Assembly (NCBI GenBank): GCA_004298435.1
Contig: SCSF01000015.1
Span: 1 to 33,103, forward strand
DNA length: 33,103 nt
Source of the DNA: Beijerinckiaceae bacterium
GTDB taxonomy: Bacteria; Pseudomonadota; Alphaproteobacteria; Rhizobiales; Beijerinckiaceae
Direction of reading: 5' to 3'
Position 1 is the stretch's first letter, and each line of letters starts with the position of its first letter. The notes beneath the pieces are model-generated. The model worked only from the letters and a program-made list of their open reading frames with translations, did no database searches and was not told the origin of the DNA. Both the position numbers and the translations under genes were made by a program. Shown one piece after another: positions 16,875-25,890 of the stretch.

Positions 16875-17567
16875 TCAGCGTTCCTCAAGGAGCGATGTGA
16901 CGAAGGCGCTGATGCCTTCTCTCTGCCGGGCCGTCTTGCACCGCTCCGCCTTCAGGATATCCAGCAAACAATCGAAACTCGCCTGCAAATCGTCGTTGAC
17001 GAGCACATAATCATAAAGCTCCCAACGGCTGATTTCATTGCGGGCGCTTTCGAGTCGCTTTTCGATCGTGTCACGGCTGTCTTCCGCGCGCCGCTCGAGC
17101 CGCGCCTTCAGCTCCCGCATCGACGGCGGCAGAATAAAGATCGTCACCACATCGTCGCCGGCCTTGGCCTTGACCTGCTGCGTCCCCTGATAATCGATGT
17201 CGAAAAGCACATCGCGGCCCTGCGCCAGCGTCTGTTCTACGCGCTCGCGCGGGGTGCCGTAGAAATTGCCATGCACTTCCGCCCATTCGAGCAGTTCGCC
17301 GGCGTCGCGCATCGCTTCGAACTGCTTTTTATTGATGAACGAATAATGGATGCCGTCGACTTCGCTCGACCGGCGCGTCCGCGTCGTCACTGAAATCGAT
17401 AATGTGAGATCGAGCGACTTGGTCTGAAGCAGCATGCGGGTCAGAGTCGTCTTGCCAGCGCCGCTGGGCGAAGACAAAATCAGCATCAGTCCGCGGCGGG
17501 GCAGCGCTTCGCTGGCAGTCCGCACAACTTCCGATAAATCCTGAACCCGATCTCCGGCCTGCATCAT
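16875..17567 (-). CDS. gmk: Guanylate kinase
   Basis: A 230-residue kinase converting GMP to GDP with ATP. P-loop LSSPSGAGKTTL (31-42), SVTTRTRRSSEVDGIHYSF (GMP-binding arm), EWAEVHGNFYGTPRE, DIDYQGTQQVK and FILPPSMRELKARL are all in the family order. The start is taken as ATG 17567, one base after the yicC stop (a second ATG follows at once); the open frame extends to 17612 inside yicC. The gene ends the minus-strand run that begins with the fab genes. Confidence 0.94.
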   Translation of the reverse strand: MMQAGDRVQDLSEVVRTASEALPRRGLMLILSSPSGAGKTTLTRMLLQTKSLDLTLSISVTTRTRRSSEVDGIHYSFINKKQFEAMRDAGELLEWAEVHGNFYGTPRERVEQTLAQGRDVLFDIDYQGTQQVKAKAGDDVVTIFILPPSMRELKARLERRAEDSRDTIEKRLESARNEISRWELYDYVLVNDDLQASFDCLLDILKAERCKTARQREGISAFVTSLLEER

Positions 17568-17568
17568 A

Positions 17569-18453
17569 TCACTCGATATTCTGAATCTGTTCGCGCAACT
17601 GCTCGATTTCAATGCGCAAATCGAGACCTATCTCCGTCAGGCTCGCGTCATTCGATTTGGCGCAAAGCGTATTTGCCTCGCGGCCAAGCTCCTGCGCAAG
17701 AAAATCGAGCTTTCGGCCGACAGGACCGCCCTTCTGCAAGAGTTCGGCGACCGCGCCGATATGGGCGGCAAGACGATCAAGCTCTTCCCTTATATCCGCC
17801 TTGGCGGCGAGCAGCAGCGCCTCCTGGTACAGCCGGGTTTCGTCGACACGTCCGTCGCCGGCAAAAAGCGCCAGAGTTTCCGAGAGCCTGGCGCGTATCG
17901 CTTCCGGCTTGCGCGCGGGACAATCGTCAGCGGCGCGCTGAAGAGTGGCGAGCCTATCGAGGCGCAGCGCGAGGATTTGCGCCAGGACATCGCCCTCGCT
18001 CTCCCGCATCGCGACGAGCGCCGCCAGGGCCTCGTCGAGGCTTGCCAAAACCTCCGCCTGGACTTTGGCGAGTTCCGCCTCGTCGTCATTGCGATCGCGA
18101 ATTTCAACCACGCCGCGAATGGCAAGCAGCCCATCGACTGAGGCAGGCTGAAGCTTTTCCGAGAGCGGCGCCCCGGCTAGCGCTTCTGTGAGAAGCCGCA
18201 GCAGATCCTGATTCACGCGAACTTCGGGAACTGCCGCCTCGCGCTGCACCGAAAGCGTGGCATAGCATGTGCCGCGCGTGAGCGCCTGCCCCAGCCGGGC
18301 GCGCGCCTTCGCCTCGATCGCATCGAAGCCCGGCGCCACGCGGAGCCTCAGATCAAGGCCTTTGGCATTGACGGATTTCAGCTCCCAAACCCAGCGATAG
18401 CCCACCGAAGCTCCGGCGGCGCGGGCAAAGCCGGTCATACTGGCAAGTGTCAT
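17569..18453 (-). CDS. yicC: YicC-family endoribonuclease
   Basis: A 294-residue protein starting MTLASMTGFARA, the family's hallmark N-terminus, with ELKSVNAKGLDLRLR and, in the C-terminal domain, REELDRLAAHIGAVAELL, GRKLDFLAQELGREANTLCAKSND and the conserved REQIQN end. YicC proteins are reported endoribonucleases linked to small-RNA turnover in E. coli; its targets here are unknown. AAAGG lies 5 bases before the ATG at 18453. An extension to 18507 has no family support. Neighbours mltG and gmk are the usual ones in this class. Confidence 0.92.
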   Translation of the reverse strand: MTLASMTGFARAAGASVGYRWVWELKSVNAKGLDLRLRVAPGFDAIEAKARARLGQALTRGTCYATLSVQREAAVPEVRVNQDLLRLLTEALAGAPLSEKLQPASVDGLLAIRGVVEIRDRNDDEAELAKVQAEVLASLDEALAALVAMRESEGDVLAQILALRLDRLATLQRAADDCPARKPEAIRARLSETLALFAGDGRVDETRLYQEALLLAAKADIREELDRLAAHIGAVAELLQKGGPVGRKLDFLAQELGREANTLCAKSNDASLTEIGLDLRIEIEQLREQIQNIE

Positions 18454-18555
18454 CCGAACCTTTGAACGTGAAATGTCTGAACTTCCGGCGCAAAGCGCCG
18501 CCTTCACATCCAGCGGATCTGAACGTCTGGCCGCATCCCGCTCCGGGACTGAAGA

Positions 18556-20376
18556 TTACTGCAACGATGCGGTGGTGGGAACCGTCTTCGCGTAATTGAG
18601 ATCATAGGTTTTGTCGCGAAGCGGATCGAGAGGCGTTCCCTCGGAGGCATCGTAAATGGCCGGATGGACCGGCGCGCCACCCTGCTGCACCGGCCGCTCG
18701 GCCTGTTGCTGCGGCTGGACGTTTCCGGGTTCGCTGGCGGGCGGCGGCTCGCCTCCGGGTATGAAGGTGAGGCTTGCGGATTGGGTGGCGGGATCCGCAG
18801 ATTCGGGTTGCGGCTGCGAAGAAGCCACTTGCTGAGGAGCTACAGCCGCCGCCTGGCTCGCGTCAATCGGCCCATCGAGAAGCGCGGATGCAACCTTCGA
18901 GTCCGTGACGCCGCGGACCGTAATGCCGAGTTGATCGAGACCGGGCGCCATCTCGAATTCTGATGCAGATGTCCTTGCCGCCCTCCGATGCCTGCCACGC
19001 AGAGGCTTCCCTACGGCCGTCGCGATGGCTTTCGGGAGTTGCGGGCCGAGTGCGGCCATGGCCAAGGCTCCGTTGCCCATGCCGAGCGAAAGAGTCCGGC
19101 CGCCGCCGGGCGCATCGAAGGAACTCGGCAAAGCGCCGTAGATCGAAGGCGTATCAAGTTCGCCACGCTGATGGGAACGTCCGGTCGTCGGAGGCTGCGG
19201 CAGCACATGGTCAACATCCGTTCCCGACTTTTCCTTCGCTTCCTTCTCGATGAGCCGCCAGCGCTTCACATTGCGCACATGCTGTTCAAGCGTCGTTGAG
19301 AAGACGTGTCCGCCAGTGCCGTCGGCGACGAAATAAAGCTCCTGCGTGTGCGACGGATTGGCGACGGCTTCCAGCGCGGCGCGCCCCGGATTGTCGATCG
19401 GCGTGGGCGGAAGCCCCTCGATCACATAGGTATTATAAGGCGTTGGCCGTTCGACTTCAGAACGCAGGATTGGCCGCCCCAAAGTGCCCTTGCCTCCGAC
19501 AAGACCATAAACGATCGTCGGATCGGATTGCAGGCGCATGTGTTTCCGCAGCCTGTTGAGAAACACCGCAGCGACCCGGGGTCGCTCGTCGGCCTTGCCG
19601 GTTTCCTTCTCGACGATGGATGCGAGCGTCACGAGTTCGTAAGGCGACCGCAGGATGAGGTCGCTCGCCCGATGCGCCCAGATCTGCGCCACGAGCTTCT
19701 TCTCATCCTCCTGCATGCGCGAGATCAGTTCCGAGCGCGACATGTTGCGCGGGACCTTATAGGTCTCGGGCAGCAGGCTTCCCTCTTTCGGAATTTCGAG
19801 GATCTCACCCTGAAGCAAATCATTGTGACGCAAACGGTCAACGATCTGCTCGCTCGTCAAGCCCTCCGGAATAGTGACCGAATGGAGCACCTGGCGACCA
19901 CTCACCAGAATCGCGATCACATCGCGCATGCTGGCGCTTTGCTTGAAGAGATATTCGCCGGCCTTGATCTTTGAACGCTTGCCTTCTGCAACTACGGCGA
20001 CGTTGAAGATCAAACCATTGTCGATCACTCTTTCGGCCTCGAGTTGAGCGACAACATCAGGGAAATCGGTGCCTGGAGCGATATAGAGAACCTTGTCGGC
20101 GGCGAGAGGCCCCGGCTCCTTCAGCCGCTGCATGCCCCAGATCACGCCAAAAAAGCCGCCGATCGACAGCAGCAGCAGAAACGACAGAAAGCCTGAAAAC
20201 GCCGATAGCGTGGGACGCCGCTTGCGTGGCGGCGGCGGTGGCGGAAGCTCTGGCTGCAACGCCTCGTTCGGGCTTTGAAGGGTCATACGGCGACTGAAAA
20301 AGCGTGCAGGCGACCGCTCTCCGCCTGAGAGCTCAGACGCCGGAGGCCTTTCGTCATCTGGAGCCTTGCCCCCCAT
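18556..20376 (-). CDS. mltG: Endolytic murein transglycosylase MltG
   Basis: About 606 residues. A cytoplasmic N-terminal part with a poly-proline stretch is followed by one membrane anchor (about 60-84 counted from the upstream GTG at 20382), a LysM-like module (KVLYIAPGTDFPDVVAQL) and the YceG catalytic domain: GSLLPETYKV, ELVTLASIVEKETG (catalytic Glu about 258), ERPRVAAVFLNRL, MRLQSDPTIVYG and the C-terminal NPSHTQELYFVADGTGGHVF. It cleaves nascent glycan strands in the periplasm. After about residue 390 comes a 200-residue Gln/Pro/Ala-rich tail without known domain, much longer than in E. coli MltG (about 340). GTG 20382 and ATG 20376 are both possible starts. Confidence 0.92.
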   Translation of the reverse strand: MGGKAPDDERPPASELSGGERSPARFFSRRMTLQSPNEALQPELPPPPPPRKRRPTLSAFSGFLSFLLLLSIGGFFGVIWGMQRLKEPGPLAADKVLYIAPGTDFPDVVAQLEAERVIDNGLIFNVAVVAEGKRSKIKAGEYLFKQSASMRDVIAILVSGRQVLHSVTIPEGLTSEQIVDRLRHNDLLQGEILEIPKEGSLLPETYKVPRNMSRSELISRMQEDEKKLVAQIWAHRASDLILRSPYELVTLASIVEKETGKADERPRVAAVFLNRLRKHMRLQSDPTIVYGLVGGKGTLGRPILRSEVERPTPYNTYVIEGLPPTPIDNPGRAALEAVANPSHTQELYFVADGTGGHVFSTTLEQHVRNVKRWRLIEKEAKEKSGTDVDHVLPQPPTTGRSHQRGELDTPSIYGALPSSFDAPGGGRTLSLGMGNGALAMAALGPQLPKAIATAVGKPLRGRHRRAARTSASEFEMAPGLDQLGITVRGVTDSKVASALLDGPIDASQAAAVAPQQVASSQPQPESADPATQSASLTFIPGGEPPPASEPGNVQPQQQAERPVQQGGAPVHPAIYDASEGTPLDPLRDKTYDLNYAKTVPTTASLQ

Positions 20377-20711
20377 GAACACACCCGATTGCCAGAATCC
20401 ATCCGCCCGTCAAACCACGCGTTTTGCCAAAATCATGTGCGCCAGAGGCTAAGATTGGCCGAATCCTGTGGGCTGGCCGCCCTCCGCGCCTTGCAACTCT
20501 GGAGAGTTGCCCGGCATTTTCCACGCGAAAAAGCCTCAGGGCAACATCCGCCGCGAAAAACTGCACCAGAGTTGTGGCGGCATTTGGAATAGCGGGCAAA
20601 AGTCTCCTTACACAGAAAAATTCGTCAAATTATCCATAAGCTTGAACGTAAGTTTGAAGGTGAAGGTTGCGTAGAGGGTGGATAACGCACCATCCAACCG
20701 TCAAAGCTGTT
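20377..20711. other. Gap between fabF and mltG
   Basis: 335 bp without a gene. It contains a perfect hairpin GCAACTC-TGGA-GAGTTGC (20493-20510) and a related CAGAGTTGTGG further on (about 20569). No T-run follows the stem on the minus strand. A separate mltG promoter may lie here but no clear boxes were found. Confidence 0.4.
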
Positions 20712-21980
20712 CTATACCGGCGGCCCAAGGATGAGGCAGGCGTTGGTGCCGCCAAAACCGAATGAGTTCGACAGAACGTGCTCGACTTTCCGCTTCCGCG
20801 CCTCATGCGGCACGAGGTCGATCGGGGTTTCGACGGAGGGGTTATCGAGATTGAGGGTCGGCGGCACGATCTGATCGCGGATCGCAAGGATCGAGAAGAT
20901 CGCCTCGACCGCGCCGGCGGCGCCAAGAAGATGGCCGACCGCCGATTTCGTCGATGACATGGAAAGCGAATTCGGCGCGGCGCCCTCGCTGAACAGCCGA
21001 TGCACAGCGCCGAGTTCGATCTCATCGCCGAGCGGCGTCGATGTGCCGTGCGCGTTGATGTAATCGATATCATACGGGGTAAGGCCAGCGCGTTTCAGCG
21101 CCGCGCGCATGGCGCGATAGGCGCCGTCACCCGTGCTCTCCGGCGCGGTGATATGATAGGCGTCGCCAGACATGCCGTAGCCTTTGATCTCGGCATAAAT
21201 CTTTGCGCCGCGCGCTTTTGCGTGCTCCAGCGATTCAAGCACGACGCAACCTGCGCCGTCACCCATGACAAAGCCGTCGCGATCCTTGTCGTAAGGCCGC
21301 GATGCCTGCTTCGGACGATCATTGAACGCCGTCGCCAGGGCGCGGCAGGCGGAAAACCCGGCAATGCCGATGCGGTTGATGGCCGACTCCGCGCCGCCAG
21401 CGACCATGACCTCGGCGTCTTCCAGCGCGATCAGACGCGCCGCGTCGCCAATGGCGTGCGTACCCGTCGAGCACGCCGTTGCCACGGCATGGTTCGGGCC
21501 TTTAAGGCCGTGCATGATCGACACATAGCCGGCAGCGAGATTGACGATGCGGCCGGAGATGAAGAACGGCGAAACCCGCCTGGGTCCCTTTTGAATCAAG
21601 GTGACCGAGGTTTCGTAGATGCCGCCGAGGCCGCCGACGCCGGAGCCAATCAGCACCCCGGTTTCGATCTGCTCCTCATAGGTGGAGGGCTTCCAGCCCG
21701 CATCGGCCAGGGCCTCGGTCGCCGCAGCGACGGCATAGATGATGTAATCATCGACCTTGCGCTGTTCTTTTGGCTCCATCCAGTCATCGGGATTGAAGGT
21801 GCCGTCCGCACCCGTTCCGCGCGGAACCTGCATCGCGATTTTGCAAGGCAGATCCTCGGTCTCGAAGCCCTTGATCGGCCCGGCGCCCGACTGGCCTGCG
21901 ATGAGCCGCTGCCAGGAAGGACCCACGCCGCTGGCAAGCGGCGAAACCATGCCGAGACCGGTGACGACAACCCTGCGCAT
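20712..21980 (-). CDS. fabF: Beta-ketoacyl-ACP synthase II
   Basis: A 422-residue elongating condensing enzyme of type II fatty acid synthesis. The Cys-His-His triad is visible: Cys170 in ATACSTGTHAIGDA, His311 in NAHGTSTPLGD and His350 in KSAVGHLLGAAG; the GFGGTNACLIL C-terminal loop is also present. It extends acyl-ACP by two carbons using malonyl-ACP. It follows acpP on the same strand after a structured 365-bp gap and is preceded by GGAGACAAGG about 7 bases before the ATG. Confidence 0.96.
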   Translation of the reverse strand: MRRVVVTGLGMVSPLASGVGPSWQRLIAGQSGAGPIKGFETEDLPCKIAMQVPRGTGADGTFNPDDWMEPKEQRKVDDYIIYAVAAATEALADAGWKPSTYEEQIETGVLIGSGVGGLGGIYETSVTLIQKGPRRVSPFFISGRIVNLAAGYVSIMHGLKGPNHAVATACSTGTHAIGDAARLIALEDAEVMVAGGAESAINRIGIAGFSACRALATAFNDRPKQASRPYDKDRDGFVMGDGAGCVVLESLEHAKARGAKIYAEIKGYGMSGDAYHITAPESTGDGAYRAMRAALKRAGLTPYDIDYINAHGTSTPLGDEIELGAVHRLFSEGAAPNSLSMSSTKSAVGHLLGAAGAVEAIFSILAIRDQIVPPTLNLDNPSVETPIDLVPHEARKRKVEHVLSNSFGFGGTNACLILGPPV

Positions 21981-22345
21981 CTACTGACCTTGTCTCCTCG
22001 ATGGCGCTGGAGCGAGCGCCATATCTGCGGATCTTGCATCTGTACTGGACATTGGCGCGAGCATTTCGTTTCAGGATGGCCGCAAGGCCATCCATTCTAT
22101 GCGCCTGCTCCCGAAAGCCATTGGCAAAACGCCGGAGCATCTGCCGGAAAAGCCAGATGGACCTCCCCGTCTGGAACATGCTCCAGCCTGTTGGTTGAGG
22201 ATGTCACCTTTCGTCCAGGCGACAACCCAAACCAAAGCGCCCCGGCTTTTCTGTTTGCTTTCCTCTTCCGGCTCACCGAGCCGTCCTTATTCCCTGTGCC
22301 TGCCGCGTCAGCCGAGGCGCAAAACACAGGGCCAGCGCGCGAGCC
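21981..22345. other. Structured spacer between acpP and fabF
   Basis: 365 bp with no gene but several hairpins: ATGGCGCT-N6-AGCGCCAT (22001-22022), GGATGGCC-GCAA-GGCCATCC (22074-22093, a stable tetraloop stem), a looser CCAGA...TCTGG stem near 22156-22177, and GGCTC/GAGCC near 22270-22283. This spacing would let acpP and fabF be expressed at different levels, since ACP is needed in large excess; that role is inferred. Confidence 0.6.
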
Positions 22346-22585
<240 letters not shown>

Positions 22586-22885
22586 GACCGTGTGATCCTC
22601 GTCCTATTGATCTCTTTATGAAACTGCCGGCTTCGAAAGTCATTCGCAACCCGCAAGCCGTCCACAATGTCCGGCCTCGAAAGCATCCGCCCTGCCCACA
22701 ACATAGGGGGCTGCCGCGAACGCCGGAGTATGCGAATGAATCCCTTTTGCGACCCAGGCGTACAAAGTCGTCTATACCGCGACCTTCCCCCCACAGCCCT
22801 TCGCCGGTTGGCTTGCGGTTCGTAACATACTTCAAACTGGTTGGCGAGAGGCCGGAAGGAATCCCGCAACAACTGTATAAACCAT
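22586..22885. other. Gap between fabG and acpP
   Basis: 300 bp with no convincing gene; frames crossing it are short and unlike known proteins. Position suggests an acpP promoter and leader, but no good -35/-10 pair was identified by eye. Confidence 0.4.
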
Positions 22886-23623
22886 TCAAATCATTGCCAT
22901 TCCTCCGTTGACATGAAGTGTCTGGCCGGTCACATAAGCGGCTTCTGCGCTCGCCAGATAGACGACCGCGGCGGCAATATCGTCTCCGTTGCCAAGCCGA
23001 CCCATCGGTACGTTCGTCAGAATCGCGGCTTTCTGCTTCTCATTGAGCACGTCTGTCATTGGCGTTTCGATAAAGCCCGGAGCGACGCAATTGACAGTGA
23101 CGTTGCGTGCGGCCACTTCGGCGGCAAGGCTCTTCGACATGCCGATCATGCCAGCTTTCGAAGCCGCGTAATTGCCCTGCCCGGCATTGCCGGTCACGCC
23201 GACGATCGAGGTGATCCCGATGATCCGGCCGTAGCGGCGCTTCAGCATTCCCTTCATGGCGGCGCGATTCAACCGGAAGGCCGCCGTCAGATTGACAGCA
23301 AGCACGAGATCCCAATCCTCATCCTTGAGGCGCATGAAGAGATTGTCGCGCGTCAGCCCCGCATTGTTCACGAGAATGTCGAGACTGCCCATTGCCGCTT
23401 CCGCAGCCGGCGTCAGCTTTTCCACCTGCGCCGGGTCGGCGAGATCGCACGGCAGAATATGCACGCGGCTCGAAAGCTCCGCGGCAAGCGCCTCAAGCGC
23501 CTCGAGACGCGTGCCGGAAATGGCGACAGTTGCGCCCTGGCGGTGCAGGGCGCGGGCCGTCGCGCCGCCAATTCCGCCGCTTGCGCCGGTCACCAGCGCC
23601 GTCTTTCCGGAAAGATCGAACAT
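22886..23623 (-). CDS. fabG: 3-oxoacyl-ACP reductase
   Basis: A 245-residue short-chain dehydrogenase. Cofactor motif TGASGGIG (12-19), NNAG (86-89), and the catalytic Ser139, Tyr152 and Lys156 in ITSIVGVTGNAGQGNYAASK are present, with the family C-terminus GQTLHVNGGMAMI. It reduces beta-ketoacyl-ACP with NADPH. AGAGAGG directly precedes the ATG. It lies 31 bp after fabD on the same strand, so the two are likely cotranscribed. Confidence 0.96.
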   Translation of the reverse strand: MFDLSGKTALVTGASGGIGGATARALHRQGATVAISGTRLEALEALAAELSSRVHILPCDLADPAQVEKLTPAAEAAMGSLDILVNNAGLTRDNLFMRLKDEDWDLVLAVNLTAAFRLNRAAMKGMLKRRYGRIIGITSIVGVTGNAGQGNYAASKAGMIGMSKSLAAEVAARNVTVNCVAPGFIETPMTDVLNEKQKAAILTNVPMGRLGNGDDIAAAVVYLASAEAAYVTGQTLHVNGGMAMI

Positions 23624-23654
23624 GTGCCTCTCTGTGAAATCGTTTTTGGATTTT

Positions 23655-24608
23655 CTAGCCGAGCGCCTTGTAGGCTTCCACTTCAGCGGGCACGGCGACG
23701 CCGAGGCCCGTTGCAGAGTCGGCGATGCGTTTCAGAAGCCCGGTGAGAACCTTGCCCGAGCCGAGTTCGACGAAAAGCGTCACGCCCTGCTCCGCCATGA
23801 ACTTGACGCTTTCGCGCCAGCGCACCGTCCCTGTGACCTGCGTCACAAGAAGCCTGCGGATCTCGTCCGGATCGGTGACGGGCGCGGCTGTCACATTGGC
23901 GACAAGAGGAACCTTCGGCGACGACATCGGGACTGCCGCCAGAGCTTCGGCCATGACATCTGCCGCCGGCTGCATCAATCCACAATGAAACGGCGCGGAG
24001 ACGGGCAGAAGAATTCCGCGTCGCGCACCCCTTGTTTTAGCGATTGCAATCGCCTCATCGACAGCCGCCTTCGTGCCTGAAACGACCACCTGGCCGCCGC
24101 CGTTGTCGTTGGCGACGGAGCAAACGGCGTTGTCCCCCGCCTGTTTCTGCGCATCAGCGGCGACCGCCACGCCGGTTTCATAATCAAGGCCCAGCAGCGC
24201 CGCCATCGCGCCGTCGCCCGGCGCTACAGCCTTCTGCATCGCCTCGCCACGCCGCCGCAGCAGGCGCGCCGTATCCGCAACCGTGAAGGTGCCTGCCGCG
24301 GCGAGCGCCGAATATTCGCCAAGCGAATGGCCCGCTACGAAGGCAGCATCCCGCGCGAGATCGAGTCCGGCTTCGGCCTCCAGCACGCGCAGCGCGGCGA
24401 GACTCACAGCCATCAGCGCCGGTTGCGCATTGACGGTCAAAGTCAGCTCCGCCTCAGGCCCCTCGAACATCAACGCCGAAAGCTTCTGATGCAGCGCCTC
24501 ATCGACTTCGTCGAACACGGCGCGCGCCGGCGCAAATGCCTCAGCCAGATCCTTGCCCATGCCGACGGACTGCGATCCCTGTCCCGGAAAAATATATGCC
24601 CGCGCCAT
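23655..24608 (-). CDS. fabD: Malonyl-CoA:ACP transacylase
   Basis: A 317-residue enzyme loading malonyl units on ACP. Seen are the N-terminal YIFPGQGSQSVGMGKDL, the active-site AGHSLGEYSAL (Ser95) and the catalytic His208 in VSAPFHCGLM, plus GSGKVLTGLLKRI near the end. It is the first gene of the minus-strand fab run and divergent from the YkgJ-type gene. A perfect -35 TTGACA is at 24671-24666 on the minus strand, but the -10 is poor. A 21-bp perfect inverted repeat lies in the same promoter region. Confidence 0.96.
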   Translation of the reverse strand: MARAYIFPGQGSQSVGMGKDLAEAFAPARAVFDEVDEALHQKLSALMFEGPEAELTLTVNAQPALMAVSLAALRVLEAEAGLDLARDAAFVAGHSLGEYSALAAAGTFTVADTARLLRRRGEAMQKAVAPGDGAMAALLGLDYETGVAVAADAQKQAGDNAVCSVANDNGGGQVVVSGTKAAVDEAIAIAKTRGARRGILLPVSAPFHCGLMQPAADVMAEALAAVPMSSPKVPLVANVTAAPVTDPDEIRRLLVTQVTGTVRWRESVKFMAEQGVTLFVELGSGKVLTGLLKRIADSATGLGVAVPAEVEAYKALG

Positions 24609-24692
24609 GTCTCACGCCGCTCTTGTTTAATTTGCAGGCTGCGAGTGGCATTGCCGAGCCGTCCCTGTCAAGCCGGGCAATTTACATATGTC

Positions 24693-24713
24693 GCAGACAG
24701 ACTGGCTGTCTGC
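24693..24713. promoter_or_regulatory. Inverted repeat in the fabD/YkgJ-type divergent promoter
   Basis: GCAGACAG (24693-24700) and CTGTCTGC (24706-24713) are perfect 8-bp arms around 5 bases. The centre is about 95 bp from the fabD start and 89 bp from the other start. Size and position fit a dimeric repressor or activator site; the regulator is unknown. Confidence 0.5.
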
Positions 24714-24791
24714 CGCTGATTTCGGTTGCAAGGCGGCAAGTGTTCGTCATCATGCGCGGCATGTGACTCGCGGTAATGGCAGGTTGAGGTC

Positions 24792-25205
24792 ATGGATATT
24801 CCGGGAAAGGCATGCGGCTCTTGCAGCCTGTGCTGTCAGGTGCTCGAAATCGAGGAATTGCAAAAGCCGGCAGGCCGTCTCTGCAAGGACTGCATGAGCG
24901 GTGGTGGCTGCGGCATCTACAGCACGCGCCCCGATGTGTGCCGGGATTATGAATGTCTGTGGAAAGGCGACCGCGGCATGAGTGCGCAACTGCGTCCGGA
25001 CCGTGTCGGCACAATTCTGATGGAAGACCCTGACTCAGACGAATATCGCGCCGTTTGCGACCCGGCGCGCCCGCTCGCCTGGCGCACGCCGCTCGTTTTC
25101 AACCACCTCGTCGCCATGGCCAAGTCTGGCCGCACAGTTGTCGCCAAAGCCGGGCTGAAATCATGGCGTATTCACGCGACAGGCGAATGGGGACCCTGTG
25201 TCTAG
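24792..25205 (+). CDS. YkgJ-type cysteine-cluster protein
   Basis: A 137-residue protein with a dense cysteine pattern: Cys8, 11, 14, 15, 31, 34, 40, 50 and 55 (GSCSLCCQVLEI, LCKDCMSGGGCGIYSTRPDVCRDYEC). This is the YkgJ/Fe-S-or-zinc cluster family seen beside many genes and of unsettled function; metal binding is the safe inference. The CxxCC...C...R.xxCR.Y.C layout is typical of the family. The C-terminal 60 residues (RTPLVFNHLVAMAKSGRTVVAKAGLKSW) are usual in alphaproteobacterial members. It is divergent from fabD; no link to fatty acid synthesis is shown. Confidence 0.82.
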   Translation: MDIPGKACGSCSLCCQVLEIEELQKPAGRLCKDCMSGGGCGIYSTRPDVCRDYECLWKGDRGMSAQLRPDRVGTILMEDPDSDEYRAVCDPARPLAWRTPLVFNHLVAMAKSGRTVVAKAGLKSWRIHATGEWGPCV

Positions 25206-25220
25206 CCGGAGGCCTCGGGC

Positions 25221-25248
25221 TTGATTTGCGGGAATTTCCAAGTATAAA
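25221..25248 (+). promoter_or_regulatory. Probable promoter of the rpsF operon
   Basis: TTGATT (25221-25226), a 16-base spacer and TATAAA (25243-25248) give a good sigma-70 type match, about 170 bp before the rpsF ATG, which would leave a long untranslated leader. Confidence 0.55.
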
Positions 25249-25351
25249 GCCTGCTTCTCCGCTTTGGCCGGGGGCTGAACGGAAGACGCGGTTGCGCCGC
25301 GCAGGATCCTCAAAAATCCGCCTTCCCGTGTCCCTGCCTTCGATTGTTCAC

Positions 25352-25390
25352 TCGAGCCTTTCCGGGGCTCGAAGGGCTTCGCGCCGAAGC
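25352..25390 (+). promoter_or_regulatory. Paired hairpins in the rpsF leader, possible S6:S18 control site
   Basis: Two stems stand directly before the ribosome site: TCGAGCC/GGCTCGA (25352-25358 with 25366-25372) and GCTTCG/CGAAGC (25376-25381 with 25385-25390). S6:S18 autoregulatory leaders are known ahead of rpsF in many bacteria and use a CCG-containing bulge; CCG occurs here at 25362-25364 and 25384-25386. Identity with that motif is not established. Confidence 0.4.
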
Positions 25391-25416
25391 GGTCACGAAC
25401 ATGAAAGGCTTAATCC

Positions 25417-25890
25417 ATGTCTCTTTACGAGCATGTCTATCTTGCGCGCCAGGATATATCCGCGCCGCAGGTGGACGCTTTCAACGAGCAATTCAAGACC
25501 CTCCTCGAGTCTCTCGGCGGCAAGATCGAGAAGCTCGAATATTGGGGTGTCAAATCCCTCGCCTACCGGATCAAGAAGAACCGCAAGGCGCACTTCACCC
25601 TGATGAACATTTCCGCGCCGCCGGCAGCGCTGGCCGAGATGGAGCGGCAGATGGGCCTCAACGAGGACATCTTGCGCTTTATGACAATCCGCGTCGACGA
25701 GCTGGAGCAGGAGCCCTCCGCGATGATGCGCAAGCGCGACGATGATGATCGTGGCGATCGCGGTGATCGTGGTCGCGGCCGTGGCGACCGGGAGCGCGGC
25801 GATCGTGACCGCGGTGACAGGGACCGTGGCGACCGCGGCCCGCGGCGTCCCCGTGACGAAGCCGCATCGAGCGAAGAAGGAGGCTTGTGA
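25417..25890 (+). CDS. rpsF: Small-subunit ribosomal protein S6
   Basis: 157 residues. The S6 fold is plain: [44 protein letters not shown] and [16 protein letters not shown]. After residue 106 comes a 40-residue tail built from RGD/RDRGD repeats, then an acidic end. S6 of this class often carries charged tails, but this one is strongly repetitive. S6 pairs with S18, encoded next, at the platform of the 30S subunit. AAAGG lies 8 bases before the ATG. The stop overlaps the rpsR start. Confidence 0.96.
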   Translation: MSLYEHVYLARQDISAPQVDAFNEQFKTLLESLGGKIEKLEYWGVKSLAYRIKKNRKAHFTLMNISAPPAALAEMERQMGLNEDILRFMTIRVDELEQEPSAMMRKRDDDDRGDRGDRGRGRGDRERGDRDRGDRDRGDRGPRRPRDEAASSEEGGL

